Shown here: positions 24,305 to 32,910 of the stretch, one piece after another
Layout of the letters: each line of letters opens with the position of its first letter
Position numbering within the stretch: the stretch's first letter is position 1
From: Chitinophaga oryzae
GTDB lineage: Bacteria > Bacteroidota > Bacteroidia > Chitinophagales > Chitinophagaceae
DNA: 64,000 nucleotides
Direction of reading: 5' to 3'
Assembly (NCBI RefSeq): GCF_012516375.2
Contig: NZ_CP051204.2
Span: 930,001-994,000, forward strand
Program-made: the position numbers and the translations under genes
The notes under the pieces: generated by a model
The model's input: the letters and a program-made list of their open reading frames with translations, nothing else
The model's database searches: none
Told to the model about the DNA's origin: nothing

Positions 24305-24832
24305 ATGAAAAACAACATTTACACCCTTGTACTGTTGATCACTGCTATCTTGTTTGTAGCATGCAAAAAAGACAAGATAGAATACAAAAATGATTTTAAC
24401 CGGAGCTACCGGGCCTGGCAGGAATTTAAGACCTCCAGTGATAATTCCTACCGCTACAAGCAGATTTGGGGCTCCTGGACCGGCAGCAGCACTGAAGTAA
24501 CCGTTACGGTAAAATCAGGGAAAGTGGCGCACCGCGCTTATGTAGCCAAACGCCTTAACCACGATACGCAGCCACCAAAGATAGAAGTGTACGCACAGTG
24601 GGAAGAAAATGAATCCAACCTCAATGCTCATTCGGATCTCGGCGTTTCACTCACACTGGACGAAATATATGAGAAAGCCCGGGAAGAATGGTTGAAGAAA
24701 AGAAGTGACGCAAAGGTGTATTTTGAAGCCAACAACAATGGGCTGATATCCAGCTGCGGCTTTGTGCCGGACAACTGCGCAGACGATTGTTTTAACGGTA
24801 TTAAGATTTCACTCATTGAAAAAATACAATAA
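24305..24832 (+). CDS. Small lipoprotein, DUF6174-like
   Basis: A 175-residue lipoprotein with a signal peptide and lipobox Cys20 (FVACKKD). The mature part has the layout of DUF6174 proteins: Y-R-Y-K near the start, VTVTVKSGKV (about 58-67), a helix with LTLDEIYEKA (about 117-126), and a C-terminal strand ending ADDCFNGIKISL. The family match is by pattern only and is moderate. Function is unknown; it is likely on the periplasmic face or surface. A shared terminator separates it from the convergent ABC-peptidase gene. Confidence 0.7.
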   Translation: MKNNIYTLVLLITAILFVACKKDKIEYKNDFNRSYRAWQEFKTSSDNSYRYKQIWGSWTGSSTEVTVTVKSGKVAHRAYVAKRLNHDTQPPKIEVYAQWEENESNLNAHSDLGVSLTLDEIYEKAREEWLKKRSDAKVYFEANNNGLISSCGFVPDNCADDCFNGIKISLIEKIQ

Positions 24833-24866
24833 AAAGGTCCCCCGGCAATAATTTCCGGGGCCTTTT
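24832..24866. terminator. Bidirectional terminator
   Basis: AAAAGG-TCCCCCGG and CCGGGG-CCTTTT pair around an AT loop between the convergent lipoprotein and ABC-peptidase genes. Confidence 0.8.
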
Positions 24867-24868
24867 GA

Positions 24869-27800
24869 TTATATCTCCATAAACATTTTTTTGATCTGTG
24901 CATGGTGCCTGGCTTCGCTGACTGCCAGGAAGGCCTGTATCAGGTCGGTGGAAACCGGCTTGGGGAGCGGGTAATGGTGCTGCTGCAGAAAATGTTGCAG
25001 CGCCAGGTTCACTTTGTCTTCCCCGATTAAGTCTGTCAGCGCTACCATCACCATCGCGCCTTTAGAATAAGCGATGTGCGTGTTTTGTCCTGATACTTTA
25101 TATAAGGGCTGATTGACCGTTAGTCCTTTCTCCGCTTCATAAATCTGCTGATGTATTTTCAGCCTTTCCTGCATTTTTTGTTTACCATATTTTTTCTTGT
25201 ATAACATCATTTCGGTGTACATAGCCAGCGTTTCGGTCAGCAGGACGGCGCCTTCCCGGTAGTCGGGGTCTATCTGGCTGTTGCCCCACCACTGGTGTGA
25301 CAGTTCATGGGCGGTTATTTCATGTACTGCATCCTGTTGCCCGTCTGCACCGATGTTGGCACGGAATACCATGTCTTCCGCCATAAAAATAACACCAGGA
25401 TAAGCCGTGCCGGCAAAGCCCCGTGTAAAAGAGGATATTTCGGCAAACGTGATGCTGCGAAAGGGATAAGGACCGAAATTTTGCCTGCAATAGTCCAGTG
25501 CCTGCCGTGCGTCGGAGATCAGGCGCACCACATTCTCTGCGTGCCGGGGATGATAACAGACCCTGATCTCAACGCCGTTGTGCCGTTCCCGTTGGATGCG
25601 ATAGCCGGCCGATGATACGGCAAAACGGAACGGTACCGGTACCCCGGGCTGATAACGGAAGTAATTCCTGTCGCCTGCCCGCCATTGGGAGGTCAGCTCG
25701 CCGGTGCCGATGGCGGTCTGGGCGGAATCCGTGGAGATGACCATGTCGAGCCGGACAAAGTCCTGCGGCGCCCGGACGGTATCTTCGAGCTTCGGTACAG
25801 CCGTAGCCGCGCCTAAAGCATATTGCTGCCGCAACAAGGTGTCAGTCAGCTCACGGTCCGCCTGGTAGCCAATTTGCGGGTAATAACGACTGATGCGCAT
25901 AAAGGAGCCGTTGCCGATGATGGCATTGAATGACTGATGGCCGTTGACGGCAGACCAGTGATAAGAAAGTTCAAAATGAATGGTAGCGCTGTCATCGGGC
26001 GCCAGCGGATGTTTTAACGTCAGCTCGGACACGTGTGGAAGGATACGGATGGAATCCCTTGCAGAAATATAATCCGCCTGTACAATGTCCAGCGTTTCAT
26101 CAAAATTGAGTAATACCTTATCGACCGGTACGCCGGACTTGTTTTTTATAACATAACGACCGGCGATTGTATAGCGCTGTTGTGCCGGATAGAGCTGGAT
26201 GTTGGTGGTGACGGCAGTAACCACCGGCTGGGGAACGGATCGATAATGACGATACTGTTTTTCGTAACGGGCTGCTGCAGCGTGCTGTGCCCTGTCATCC
26301 CGGGGATGATATGCTGTCATCAGATGGATGGCAGAGAATGCGCCGATTCCAGGCAACATAATGTACAGTCCCCATCGCTTACCCTTTGGTTTATCCTTTA
26401 TCAGCCAGAGTAATGCCACTACACCGGTGCCGAAGAGAAGCCGTTGCGTAAAGAAGAATGTATAACTGCCGTAACCGGTAAAATCACTGTAGGGACCGCT
26501 GTGCCCTGTGAAGAAACGTAGTAATGGCGTCGTCAGGACATAGCGCGATAGAGGGCTTGCGGTGATGAGCGCGGTCAGCATGCATAACCCCGACGCTACA
26601 TAGTGATGGCGGGCCCATTGATGGAACAGCAACAGCATCGCGGCCAGCAGCAGCAAGGGGCAGGTGTTAAACAAAATGATGCCGCCATACGCGGCCAGGT
26701 CGATGTGCGGATAGCCGTATGCCACCTGGAACAGGATGGCCTGTAAAATAAGGATGCCTGTGTAACCGCTCAGCAGCAACAGGCAACTGCACCAGTGCCC
26801 CCATAGTTTGGCGGCGCGGTGAATGGTCGTGTTTTCCAGGGCCGTAAGCCTGACCATACTGCTTTTCCAGTACAGTTCATGTACAAAGTAAACCAGCAGC
26901 AGTACGCCTGCCAGGTGAAAGTTCTTTAGAATAGCACCGGCCAGCAGTCCCGAGCTGGCGTATTGTTGCGGCAAACGGATACCGCTTTCTATGGTGCCGT
27001 ACAATTCCATGCCCATGTAAAAAAGCAGCAGCAGCACACTGGCGGCGAAGGGGATGCTTTTGAGCGTTTGCCGGATGTCCATGAGGGTAAACGACCATAC
27101 AGCGTGTGCCCGTGTACGTAAGTCGTTGCCGGTGATTGCCGGTGTGTAGACTGCAGTGCTGAGCTTATCTGCCGGCGGCGCTATACTGGCTTTCGGTGTC
27201 TGCCGCAGGGTGTAACTGAATCGTTTGTAACCGATGGTGATCAACAGCAGGGATAAAGCCACTGTACCCAGCCTGTTGACAAGGAAATAACCTGACAGCG
27301 GTACCAGCAATGTTTTACGCTGTATGACCATGAAATCCCGGCTCCTATAAAAGTAAGCCGATAAGCCGAAAGGATCTGTCAGGGCGGATAGTTGTTGGGC
27401 GGAGAGCGGCTGCGGGGAGGCCTGGGCCATAAAAGGCGCATCTGAAAAAAGCAGCGTAACCATGTATAATACATATAGCAGCAGGCCACCCAGCGCCATC
27501 ATCAGTTTGTTCTTTGTTTGCCAGGCCAGGAAAAACAATACGCTGCATACAAAGAGGCTGTTGATAGCGCCGAAAATGATATAGGCGTAACCGTAATAAT
27601 AATATGATACGGTGGCGCCTGTGCGCAGATGCTGCCCGGCTGCAAACCCGATGGTCATCCACAGAAAGCCGGCAGCGGTAACCGCATACAGGGCGAGGAG
27701 CCGTCCGGATATGTAACGTCCTTTGCTCAGCGGAGTGCTGAACAGCAGCGCGTCGAAACGGTTGTCCCATTCCCGGAATAATAACGTGGAGGCACATACG

Positions 27801-28003
27801 GTGGCGATAAAGATGACGGATAAACTGAGTATGCCCAGTATAAAACCGATGCTGTAGGGGGCGTTGGGGCCAACGCCCTCTCCGGCGTAGAGGTGGAAGT
27901 TATAGCCGGCAAATACGCCCGTCAGCAGCAACAGTGCAGCGCCGGCGCAGGAAAGTCCGCTTTTGAAAGACTGACGGACGTCAAACAGAAAAACAGCATT
28001 CAT
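24869..28003 (-). CDS. ABC-2 type permease fused to an M1-family aminopeptidase domain
   Basis: A 1044-residue fusion. Two ABC-2 permease halves (about 1-270 and 300-570) each contain about six transmembrane helices. After a final helix (about 555-575), the extracytoplasmic part carries an M1-like beta domain and gluzincin peptidase. Zinc motif HELSH is at 899-903, the third ligand Glu at about 924 (LLTETLA), and catalytic-Tyr candidate at about 979 (AYSKG). The GAMEN motif is replaced by AGTAYPG. The start is ATG 28003, which overlaps the stop of the ATPase gene by 4 bp. It probably exports and trims a peptide; the substrate is unknown. Confidence 0.88.
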   Translation of the reverse strand: MNAVFLFDVRQSFKSGLSCAGAALLLLTGVFAGYNFHLYAGEGVGPNAPYSIGFILGILSLSVIFIATVCASTLLFREWDNRFDALLFSTPLSKGRYISGRLLALYAVTAAGFLWMTIGFAAGQHLRTGATVSYYYYGYAYIIFGAINSLFVCSVLFFLAWQTKNKLMMALGGLLLYVLYMVTLLFSDAPFMAQASPQPLSAQQLSALTDPFGLSAYFYRSRDFMVIQRKTLLVPLSGYFLVNRLGTVALSLLLITIGYKRFSYTLRQTPKASIAPPADKLSTAVYTPAITGNDLRTRAHAVWSFTLMDIRQTLKSIPFAASVLLLLFYMGMELYGTIESGIRLPQQYASSGLLAGAILKNFHLAGVLLLVYFVHELYWKSSMVRLTALENTTIHRAAKLWGHWCSCLLLLSGYTGILILQAILFQVAYGYPHIDLAAYGGIILFNTCPLLLLAAMLLLFHQWARHHYVASGLCMLTALITASPLSRYVLTTPLLRFFTGHSGPYSDFTGYGSYTFFFTQRLLFGTGVVALLWLIKDKPKGKRWGLYIMLPGIGAFSAIHLMTAYHPRDDRAQHAAAARYEKQYRHYRSVPQPVVTAVTTNIQLYPAQQRYTIAGRYVIKNKSGVPVDKVLLNFDETLDIVQADYISARDSIRILPHVSELTLKHPLAPDDSATIHFELSYHWSAVNGHQSFNAIIGNGSFMRISRYYPQIGYQADRELTDTLLRQQYALGAATAVPKLEDTVRAPQDFVRLDMVISTDSAQTAIGTGELTSQWRAGDRNYFRYQPGVPVPFRFAVSSAGYRIQRERHNGVEIRVCYHPRHAENVVRLISDARQALDYCRQNFGPYPFRSITFAEISSFTRGFAGTAYPGVIFMAEDMVFRANIGADGQQDAVHEITAHELSHQWWGNSQIDPDYREGAVLLTETLAMYTEMMLYKKKYGKQKMQERLKIHQQIYEAEKGLTVNQPLYKVSGQNTHIAYSKGAMVMVALTDLIGEDKVNLALQHFLQQHHYPLPKPVSTDLIQAFLAVSEARHHAQIKKMFMEI

Positions 28004-28872
28004 GCGGAGAGGCATAAGGTGTGAAAGTAAACATGTTCGAGGGTGGGCACAGCGGCTGAAAAGTCTGCCGGCTGATGGTCTGCGTATACCGAGATATGCA
28101 TTTCCCGGGAAATCAGCTGCTGGCCGATGATAGGGTAATGCTCCCGGTACGCTGACAGCATTGCGGCCGGGATCACCTTTGTCCATACTTTTCCCTGCAG
28201 GCCGGTTATCATGTCTTCCGGCGCTCCGGTGGCCAGCAATGTGCCCTGGCGGATAATGGCCATCCGCGAACAAAGGTTCCGCACATCTTCCACCAGGTGC
28301 GTGGACAGTATAACGATCATCTCTTCACTGATGTCGTTGAGCAGGATATTGAAACGGTTTCTCTCTTCGGGGTCCAGTCCGGCCGTAGGCTCGTCTACAA
28401 TGATCATCTGCGGATGGCCGAGCAGCGTCTGCGCCACGCCAAACCGTTGTTTCATTCCACCGGAAAAAGTATGTACGGCTTTGTGCCGCACATCATACAG
28501 GTTCACTTTCGCTAACAGGTCCAGTATCTGTGTTTTCCGTTGGCGTGCATTATTTACCCCTTTTAATATGGCAAGATGTTGTAACAGGTCATAGGCGGAC
28601 ACTTTGGGGTAAACACCGAAGTCCTGGGGCAGGAAACCGGTTTGTCTTCTGAGAAAAGCGGGGTTTTCCACCGCGTCTTCTCCATTGAATGTAATGGTGC
28701 CTTGCCGGGGACGTTGCAGGCCCATAATTGTTTTCATCAGGGTGGACTTGCCGGCGCCGTTAGGTCCCAACAGGCCGAACATACCGTTGGAGATATCCAG
28801 CGATATATGCTGCAATGCTTTTACGCCGTTCTGATAGGTAACGGATAGCTGATCAATGTCAAGTCTGTTCAT
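28000..28872 (-). CDS. ABC transporter ATP-binding protein
   Basis: A 290-residue ATPase of the ABC-2 exporter type: Walker A GPNGAGKST (about 36-44), signature FSGGMKQRFG (about 134-143), Walker B MIIVDEPTAGLDPEER (about 154-169), and switch His in ILSTHLVED. The C-terminal 80 residues form the small domain seen in bacitracin- and natA-type ATPases. The start is ATG 28872 (MNRLDIDQLSV). The ATGA overlap with the permease-peptidase gene shows translational coupling, so the two form one exporter. Confidence 0.95.
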   Translation of the reverse strand: MNRLDIDQLSVTYQNGVKALQHISLDISNGMFGLLGPNGAGKSTLMKTIMGLQRPRQGTITFNGEDAVENPAFLRRQTGFLPQDFGVYPKVSAYDLLQHLAILKGVNNARQRKTQILDLLAKVNLYDVRHKAVHTFSGGMKQRFGVAQTLLGHPQMIIVDEPTAGLDPEERNRFNILLNDISEEMIVILSTHLVEDVRNLCSRMAIIRQGTLLATGAPEDMITGLQGKVWTKVIPAAMLSAYREHYPIIGQQLISREMHISVYADHQPADFSAAVPTLEHVYFHTLCLSA

Positions 28873-28945
28873 GGCATAAATGTTTGGGCAATACGATTCC
28901 TGGCAATGAAATTCATTGCTTTTTTTAGCGTATGATATGGATGGA

Positions 28946-29155
28946 TTATACTTCCGGTCTGTATTCCAGGATGTCGCCGGGCTGACAGTCGAGGATCTGG
29001 CAGATCGCTTCGAGGGTGTCAAAACGAATACCTTTGGCTTTCCCTGTTTTCAGTATCGATAAGTTTGCCGGGGTGATGCCCAGCCGTTCTGCCAATTCTT
29101 TGCTTTGCATTTTACGTTTGGCAAGCATTACGTCGATGTTTACGATAATTGGCAT
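28946..29155 (-). CDS. Small Xre-family HTH regulator (YozG-like)
   Basis: A 69-residue single-domain helix-turn-helix protein. KELAERLGITPANLSILKTGKAKGIRFDTLEAICQILDCQPGD covers the whole Cro/C1 fold (shown in part: helix 2 LAERLGI, recognition helix PANLSIL). Proteins of this size with RFDTLEAICQILDCQPGDIL are characteristically encoded next to DUF2975 membrane proteins. It starts 2 bases after the DUF2975 stop and is followed by the exporter genes after a 73-base gap. It probably binds the direct repeats at 29712-29743. Confidence 0.92.
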   Translation of the reverse strand: MPIIVNIDVMLAKRKMQSKELAERLGITPANLSILKTGKAKGIRFDTLEAICQILDCQPGDILEYRPEV

Positions 29156-29157
29156 AA

Positions 29158-29676
29158 CTATATGAATAAGTCCTGTTCTTTTTGTAGTTGTAAGCCCTGT
29201 GTGAAAATCGCGGCGAGAAAATAGATGAAGATACCCAGGAAAAAATGAACGATGACCAACAGCCAGATATCTTTTTCTACTACTGTGAAAGGCCTTGACA
29301 ACAAGGCTGCCGCGCCGGGGATGAACACATTGAAAAGATAGAAGCGCCGCAGGTGGACGACATTCTCTGAAGAAAACAGCCTGGGCTGGTGAAATACTTT
29401 GAACACTTCTGATGCCAGCCAGAAAAAAAGGCTGTAGAGCACGAGCGGCAACAGAAAAGAGAAAATGATATAGGTGGGTGCGGTATCGATGATCAGAAAC
29501 GGGCTGTTGGTAAAGGGAAACAGGATATTGACAAACGCCCCTCCCGATGTTGCTGATTGTACATTCCATCCTGTCAGTAAACAAACAACGGCATAAACGA
29601 TCATCAGCAGGTAGCCCATGGCCAGCGTCCTGCTGATATAAAACAGTATTTTCGAGATGATTTTAGTGCGGCGCAT
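29158..29676 (-). CDS. DUF2975 membrane protein
   Basis: A 172-residue protein with four predicted transmembrane helices (about 11-35, 65-88, 110-128 and 140-160), matching DUF2975. In many Bacteroidota and Firmicutes this family is paired with a short Xre regulator, as here, and is thought to modulate it. The start at 29676 (MRRTKIISKIL) is preferred; a start at 29706 would add ten residues. The pair precedes the ABC/M1 exporter on the same strand, which suggests control of that exporter. Confidence 0.85.
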   Translation of the reverse strand: MRRTKIISKILFYISRTLAMGYLLMIVYAVVCLLTGWNVQSATSGGAFVNILFPFTNSPFLIIDTAPTYIIFSFLLPLVLYSLFFWLASEVFKVFHQPRLFSSENVVHLRRFYLFNVFIPGAAALLSRPFTVVEKDIWLLVIVHFFLGIFIYFLAAIFTQGLQLQKEQDLFI

Positions 29677-29711
29677 TTTACATGGGAATTTAAATTGATG
29701 TTTCAAAAATA

Positions 29712-29743
29712 ATAATTAATTATCGTAAAACAATAATTAATTA
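29712..29743. promoter_or_regulatory. Two 11-bp direct repeats, operator candidate
   Basis: ATAATTAATTA occurs at 29712-29722 and 29733-29743, exactly 21 bp apart (two helical turns), just upstream of the DUF2975-HTH operon. Confidence 0.6.
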
Positions 29744-29825
29744 AAAATTTAGACCTGTTTAACGTAAAAATATCTTCCGGGATTGTGATCGACTTTGTAC
29801 CTTTCCCGCTTTAAACGGAAATGAT

Positions 29826-30578
29826 ATGAGCAACTTTTCAGACATCGGTTTTGATATTAATACGGAAGAGGAATTTCAGGATTTGCTGGAGAAGACGTAT
29901 CACGAGAGTACGCTCATCAGGGTGAATGACGGAACATATGCGGTGTATGCGGATGAATCGGGCGCAGAACTGTGGATACAGCTCAATAACGCGAACGAAT
30001 GTATTGGCGCTAATCCACATTATAAAGGAAGCAGCCGGCGGAAAGTTTGTTTGACAGCCACGGTGGAAAGGCCGGAGAGGCCGCTGGACGGCGGCTTTTA
30101 TGCCTGGGCTGAACCTGCGGCGCAACAACAGCCGGAAAGCGGGCTTTATCCTTTTGTATTCGACGTGCCTGATTTCAAAACGCTGGATCCCTTGTCCTTT
30201 CCGGCCGATGTCGAAATTCAGCTGACGGCCTTTGCACAGGATGTGCAGCTGTATGAAAACGAAGCAGCTTTCGACGCTGCACAAACAAAAGAGCCCAAAT
30301 TTGCGGTACAGTCATTTATTCCCAGTGGATTGTTTTCGGCGTCCGAAGAGGGAGAGCCTGATATGCCGGAGGCATTCGGTTTTTTTACGGGCACTATCAA
30401 ACGCGCGGAGGGAAGGAAGAACGCTCTTACCGGGCAGATCTTCTACGTGCTGCTGGTAGATACGCTCGGCGGAGAGATAGACGTGGTGGCGGATGCCGGC
30501 TTTTTCGAAAAAGCGCCGCTGGTCAATGAAATCATCCAGGTGGAATGCTGGTTGTCCGGTCAGTTAATCAACCCGTAA
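29826..30578 (+). CDS. Hypothetical protein
   Basis: A 250-residue acidic soluble protein. The first third (about 1-95) looks like a domain with GTYAVYADESGAELWIQLN and the C-terminal third (about 180-250) has FGFFTGTIKRAEGRKNALTG and FYVLLVDTLGGEIDVVAD, resembling a nucleotide- or glycan-binding beta fold, but I recognise no family. No signal peptide or membrane helix. It ends 2 bases before the nucleotidyltransferase start, so the two are co-transcribed and probably translationally coupled. Confidence 0.75.
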   Translation: MSNFSDIGFDINTEEEFQDLLEKTYHESTLIRVNDGTYAVYADESGAELWIQLNNANECIGANPHYKGSSRRKVCLTATVERPERPLDGGFYAWAEPAAQQQPESGLYPFVFDVPDFKTLDPLSFPADVEIQLTAFAQDVQLYENEAAFDAAQTKEPKFAVQSFIPSGLFSASEEGEPDMPEAFGFFTGTIKRAEGRKNALTGQIFYVLLVDTLGGEIDVVADAGFFEKAPLVNEIIQVECWLSGQLINP

Positions 30579-30580
30579 TC

Positions 30581-31438
30581 ATGCATTTATCTGAAAATAA
30601 ACAACAACTATTAACCCGGATCGCCAACAGCCTGCAACAGGTGGAAGGTGTGGCGGCCGTTGTGCTGGGTGGTTCTTACGCCGCAGGAATGGCATCGGAT
30701 CAGTCTGACCTGGATATCGGGATTTACTATCATGCCGATAAGCCGTTTAAGGCCGAAGATATCAGCCGCGTGGTAGCGCAGTATGCTGTGAGTCCCGCTA
30801 CGGTGACCGGTTTTTACGAATGGGGCCCCTGGGTGAATGGTGGCGCATGGATGATGACGACAGCGGGTAAAGTAGATTTTTTATACCGGAATGTACAGCA
30901 GGTGCAGGAAACCATCGACAAGGCGCAGCAGGGTATATGGGAAAATCATTATGAGCAGCAGCCTCCTTATGGTTTTTCTTCTGTCATTTACCTGGCGGAA
31001 GTCAGTATCTGCCGGCCATTGTACGATCCTGCCGGTGTATTGGCGGCCTGGAAAGAAATAGTATCAGTATACCCGCCGGCGCTGAAGGAAACGATCATCC
31101 GGGAATCACTATGGTCGGCTGATTTTACACTCTGGCAAACTGCCGGTTTTGCGGAGAAGCAGGATGTGTATAACACGGTCGGTTGCCTGGCCCGGGCGGT
31201 GAAGAATATGATGGCGGCTTTGTTTGCGATCAATGAACGGTATCCGCTGGGAGATAAAAGAGTGACGGCGCAACTGCAGGGCGCTGCGAAGCTGCCGGCC
31301 GGCCTGCAGGAGAAAATGGAGGCGGTGCTATGCGTATCCAAAACAACGATCACGGAAAATGTGGAGCGGCTGAAAGCACTGCACCGCGACGTGGTGCTAT
31401 TGTCGGACGGACTTTATAAACCATTATATCAGTTATAA
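30581..31438 (+). CDS. Nucleotidyltransferase-fold protein
   Basis: A 285-residue protein with the polymerase-beta-type nucleotidyltransferase motif: VVLGGSYAAGMASDQSDLDIG (about 23-43), where GS and D-x-D (Asp40, Asp42 region) form the metal site. The C-terminal half is helical, like kanamycin- or streptomycin-adenylyltransferase relatives, but no resistance is implied. The start at ATG 30581 follows the preceding stop by 2 bases. It may modify a small molecule or a macromolecule; the target is unknown. A strong terminator follows. Confidence 0.85.
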   Translation: MHLSENKQQLLTRIANSLQQVEGVAAVVLGGSYAAGMASDQSDLDIGIYYHADKPFKAEDISRVVAQYAVSPATVTGFYEWGPWVNGGAWMMTTAGKVDFLYRNVQQVQETIDKAQQGIWENHYEQQPPYGFSSVIYLAEVSICRPLYDPAGVLAAWKEIVSVYPPALKETIIRESLWSADFTLWQTAGFAEKQDVYNTVGCLARAVKNMMAALFAINERYPLGDKRVTAQLQGAAKLPAGLQEKMEAVLCVSKTTITENVERLKALHRDVVLLSDGLYKPLYQL

Positions 31439-31446
31439 CTGCAAGG

Positions 31447-31475
31447 AAAGGCAGCCACTGCGGCTGCCTTTTTTA
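31447..31475 (+). terminator. Terminator after the nucleotidyltransferase gene
   Basis: AAAGGCAGCC / GGCTGCCTTT, a perfect 10-bp stem with a five-base loop, is followed by TTTTA. Confidence 0.85.
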
Positions 31476-31661
31476 TTTAGTTTCGGTGGCTTGTCCGCCG
31501 GCAGCTTTTATCCTGTCGGCCGTTTGTTGAACGGAAGCCAGCCGGTGGCCGGTTAAAAATACACGGGCGCCGGCCTGTGCCAGCGCTGTTGCCACGGCGC
31601 CGCCCAATGAGCCGCCTGCGCCATAAATAACAGCATTTTTGTTCCGGAGTAGCATGAGCAT
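31473..31661 (-). pseudogene. Truncated short-chain dehydrogenase remnant
   Basis: A 62-residue frame carries only the N-terminal Rossmann segment of an SDR: AVIYGAGGSLGGAVATALAQ and ARVFLTGHRLASVQQTADRI. A normal SDR needs about 190 more residues, including the Ser-Tyr-Lys site, and nothing similar follows: the frame stops at the terminator of the neighbouring operon. It looks like a remnant left by a deletion or rearrangement. It could still make a small protein, but catalysis is impossible. Confidence 0.75.
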
Positions 31662-31688
31662 GGAAAATTTACAGGGTGATGGATATAC

Positions 31689-32183
31689 TTAAGCCAGCAA
31701 CTTTTCAAACAACAACAGTTCTTCGCCATTGTACAGGATTGTTTCACTGTAATGAAGTCCCAGCTTTTCAAGTAAGTGGATAGAACGTTTGTTGTCCGGC
31801 AGCGTGGTCGCCAGGATATGGGTGTGCGTTTTATCTTTTTTCAGCGCTTCCAGCAGGGCGGATGCGGCTTCAAAAGCATAACCCTGGCTGGCATGCTCCG
31901 GCAGGAAAGCGAAGCCAATATCATGATGCGGCAGATATGCCCGCTTGATAACGGTAACAATTCCCAGCGGCTGCTGATCCTGTTGCCGGCATACCACCCT
32001 GAAATCAGTGTCCGGGTTGTCTATCACCCGTTGTATATAACCAATAGCGTCGTCGATATGATGTACATGCCGGTCGCCGATAAACCGTTTCCAGGCAGGG
32101 GTATTCACCAGTACAAAAATAAAGGCAGCTTCATGGGTTGTGATGGGTTGTATGAATAGCCGTTCGGTTTGCAATGTCTCCAT
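31689..32183 (-). CDS. GNAT acetyltransferase, RimJ/RimL type
   Basis: A 164-residue protein starting METLQTERLFIQPITTHEA, the standard opening of RimJ/RimL-like GNAT enzymes, with the acetyl-CoA loop in HASQGYAFEAASALL (about 96-110) and the late motif LPDNKRSIHLLEKLGL (about 127-142). These enzymes acetylate N-terminal amines of ribosomal proteins or small amines. The target is not predictable here. It follows the SDR remnant's strand direction but is separated from it by 27 bases. Confidence 0.9.
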   Translation of the reverse strand: METLQTERLFIQPITTHEAAFIFVLVNTPAWKRFIGDRHVHHIDDAIGYIQRVIDNPDTDFRVVCRQQDQQPLGIVTVIKRAYLPHHDIGFAFLPEHASQGYAFEAASALLEALKKDKTHTHILATTLPDNKRSIHLLEKLGLHYSETILYNGEELLLFEKLLA

Positions 32184-32325
32184 CTTGGGAATACTGTTTC
32201 AACGAACTTACAATTTTTACAGAAAAATCGTAAATGGATTACATGAGAACTTGATTTAAAATATTTTACAATGTAAAGTTTCCGTTATATATATTGGGCG
32301 TTCAACCTAAATGTAAACTTAAACC

Positions 32326-32736
32326 ATGAAAAAACTCATCCTTGGATCCTTCGCTCTGTTGATGTTTTCAGCTTCCATACTGATATTCCAGATCAGTTGT
32401 AAAAAATCTGCAGAGGCGGAAACACCTGTAACGCTGTTGAATAACAAAGTTGTGTTTTTACAGTACCGTCATAACGTAGGATCTGAAATATGGACCATGA
32501 ACCCTGATGGTTCCCGAAAAGTTAAGGTAAATGTTGCCCTGGGCGCCGGCCAGTCTTTGGGCGACGAAGTGCGGCTTTCTCCGGATGGCAGAAAACTTTT
32601 CTTCATCGTGTCATCAGGCACCAACGAAACGTATAAGGAAGATATCTATTCCTGCGATATTGAAGGCAAGAACCTGACGAAGCTGTATGATATGCCGGCT
32701 GGAAGCGGTAATACGATATTAGGCAGCGTTAACTAA
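32326..32736 (+). CDS. Short TolB-like propeller lipoprotein
   Basis: A 136-residue lipoprotein with lipobox Cys25 (FQISCKKS). The mature part contains two blades of a TolB/PD40-type beta propeller: IWTMNPDGSRKVKVN and VRLSPDGRKLFFI, then IYSCDIEGKNLTKLYD. A complete propeller needs six or seven blades, so this is either a truncated protein or a minimal two-blade unit that oligomerises. The frame ends naturally and a terminator follows, so a recent frameshift is not obvious. Confidence 0.75.
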   Translation: MKKLILGSFALLMFSASILIFQISCKKSAEAETPVTLLNNKVVFLQYRHNVGSEIWTMNPDGSRKVKVNVALGAGQSLGDEVRLSPDGRKLFFIVSSGTNETYKEDIYSCDIEGKNLTKLYDMPAGSGNTILGSVN

Positions 32737-32755
32737 CGTTGCAGGATATACTGTG

Positions 32756-32786
32756 AAAAGCCGGTGCAGTTGCACCGGCTTTTTTA
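32756..32786 (+). terminator. Terminator after the propeller lipoprotein
   Basis: AAAAGCCGGTGCA / TGCACCGGCTTTT forms a near-perfect stem ending in TTTTTT. Confidence 0.85.
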
Positions 32787-32910
32787 TGGTCGTCAGATAT
32801 GCTGACAGTCGTTGAAGGCTGGTGATAGCATTAAAAAAGGGCGCCTGTAAAAGACACCCTGCTGTATAATACTTCTAACATACCTGCGTTCGCTTTTTAA
32901 CGCAATATTT

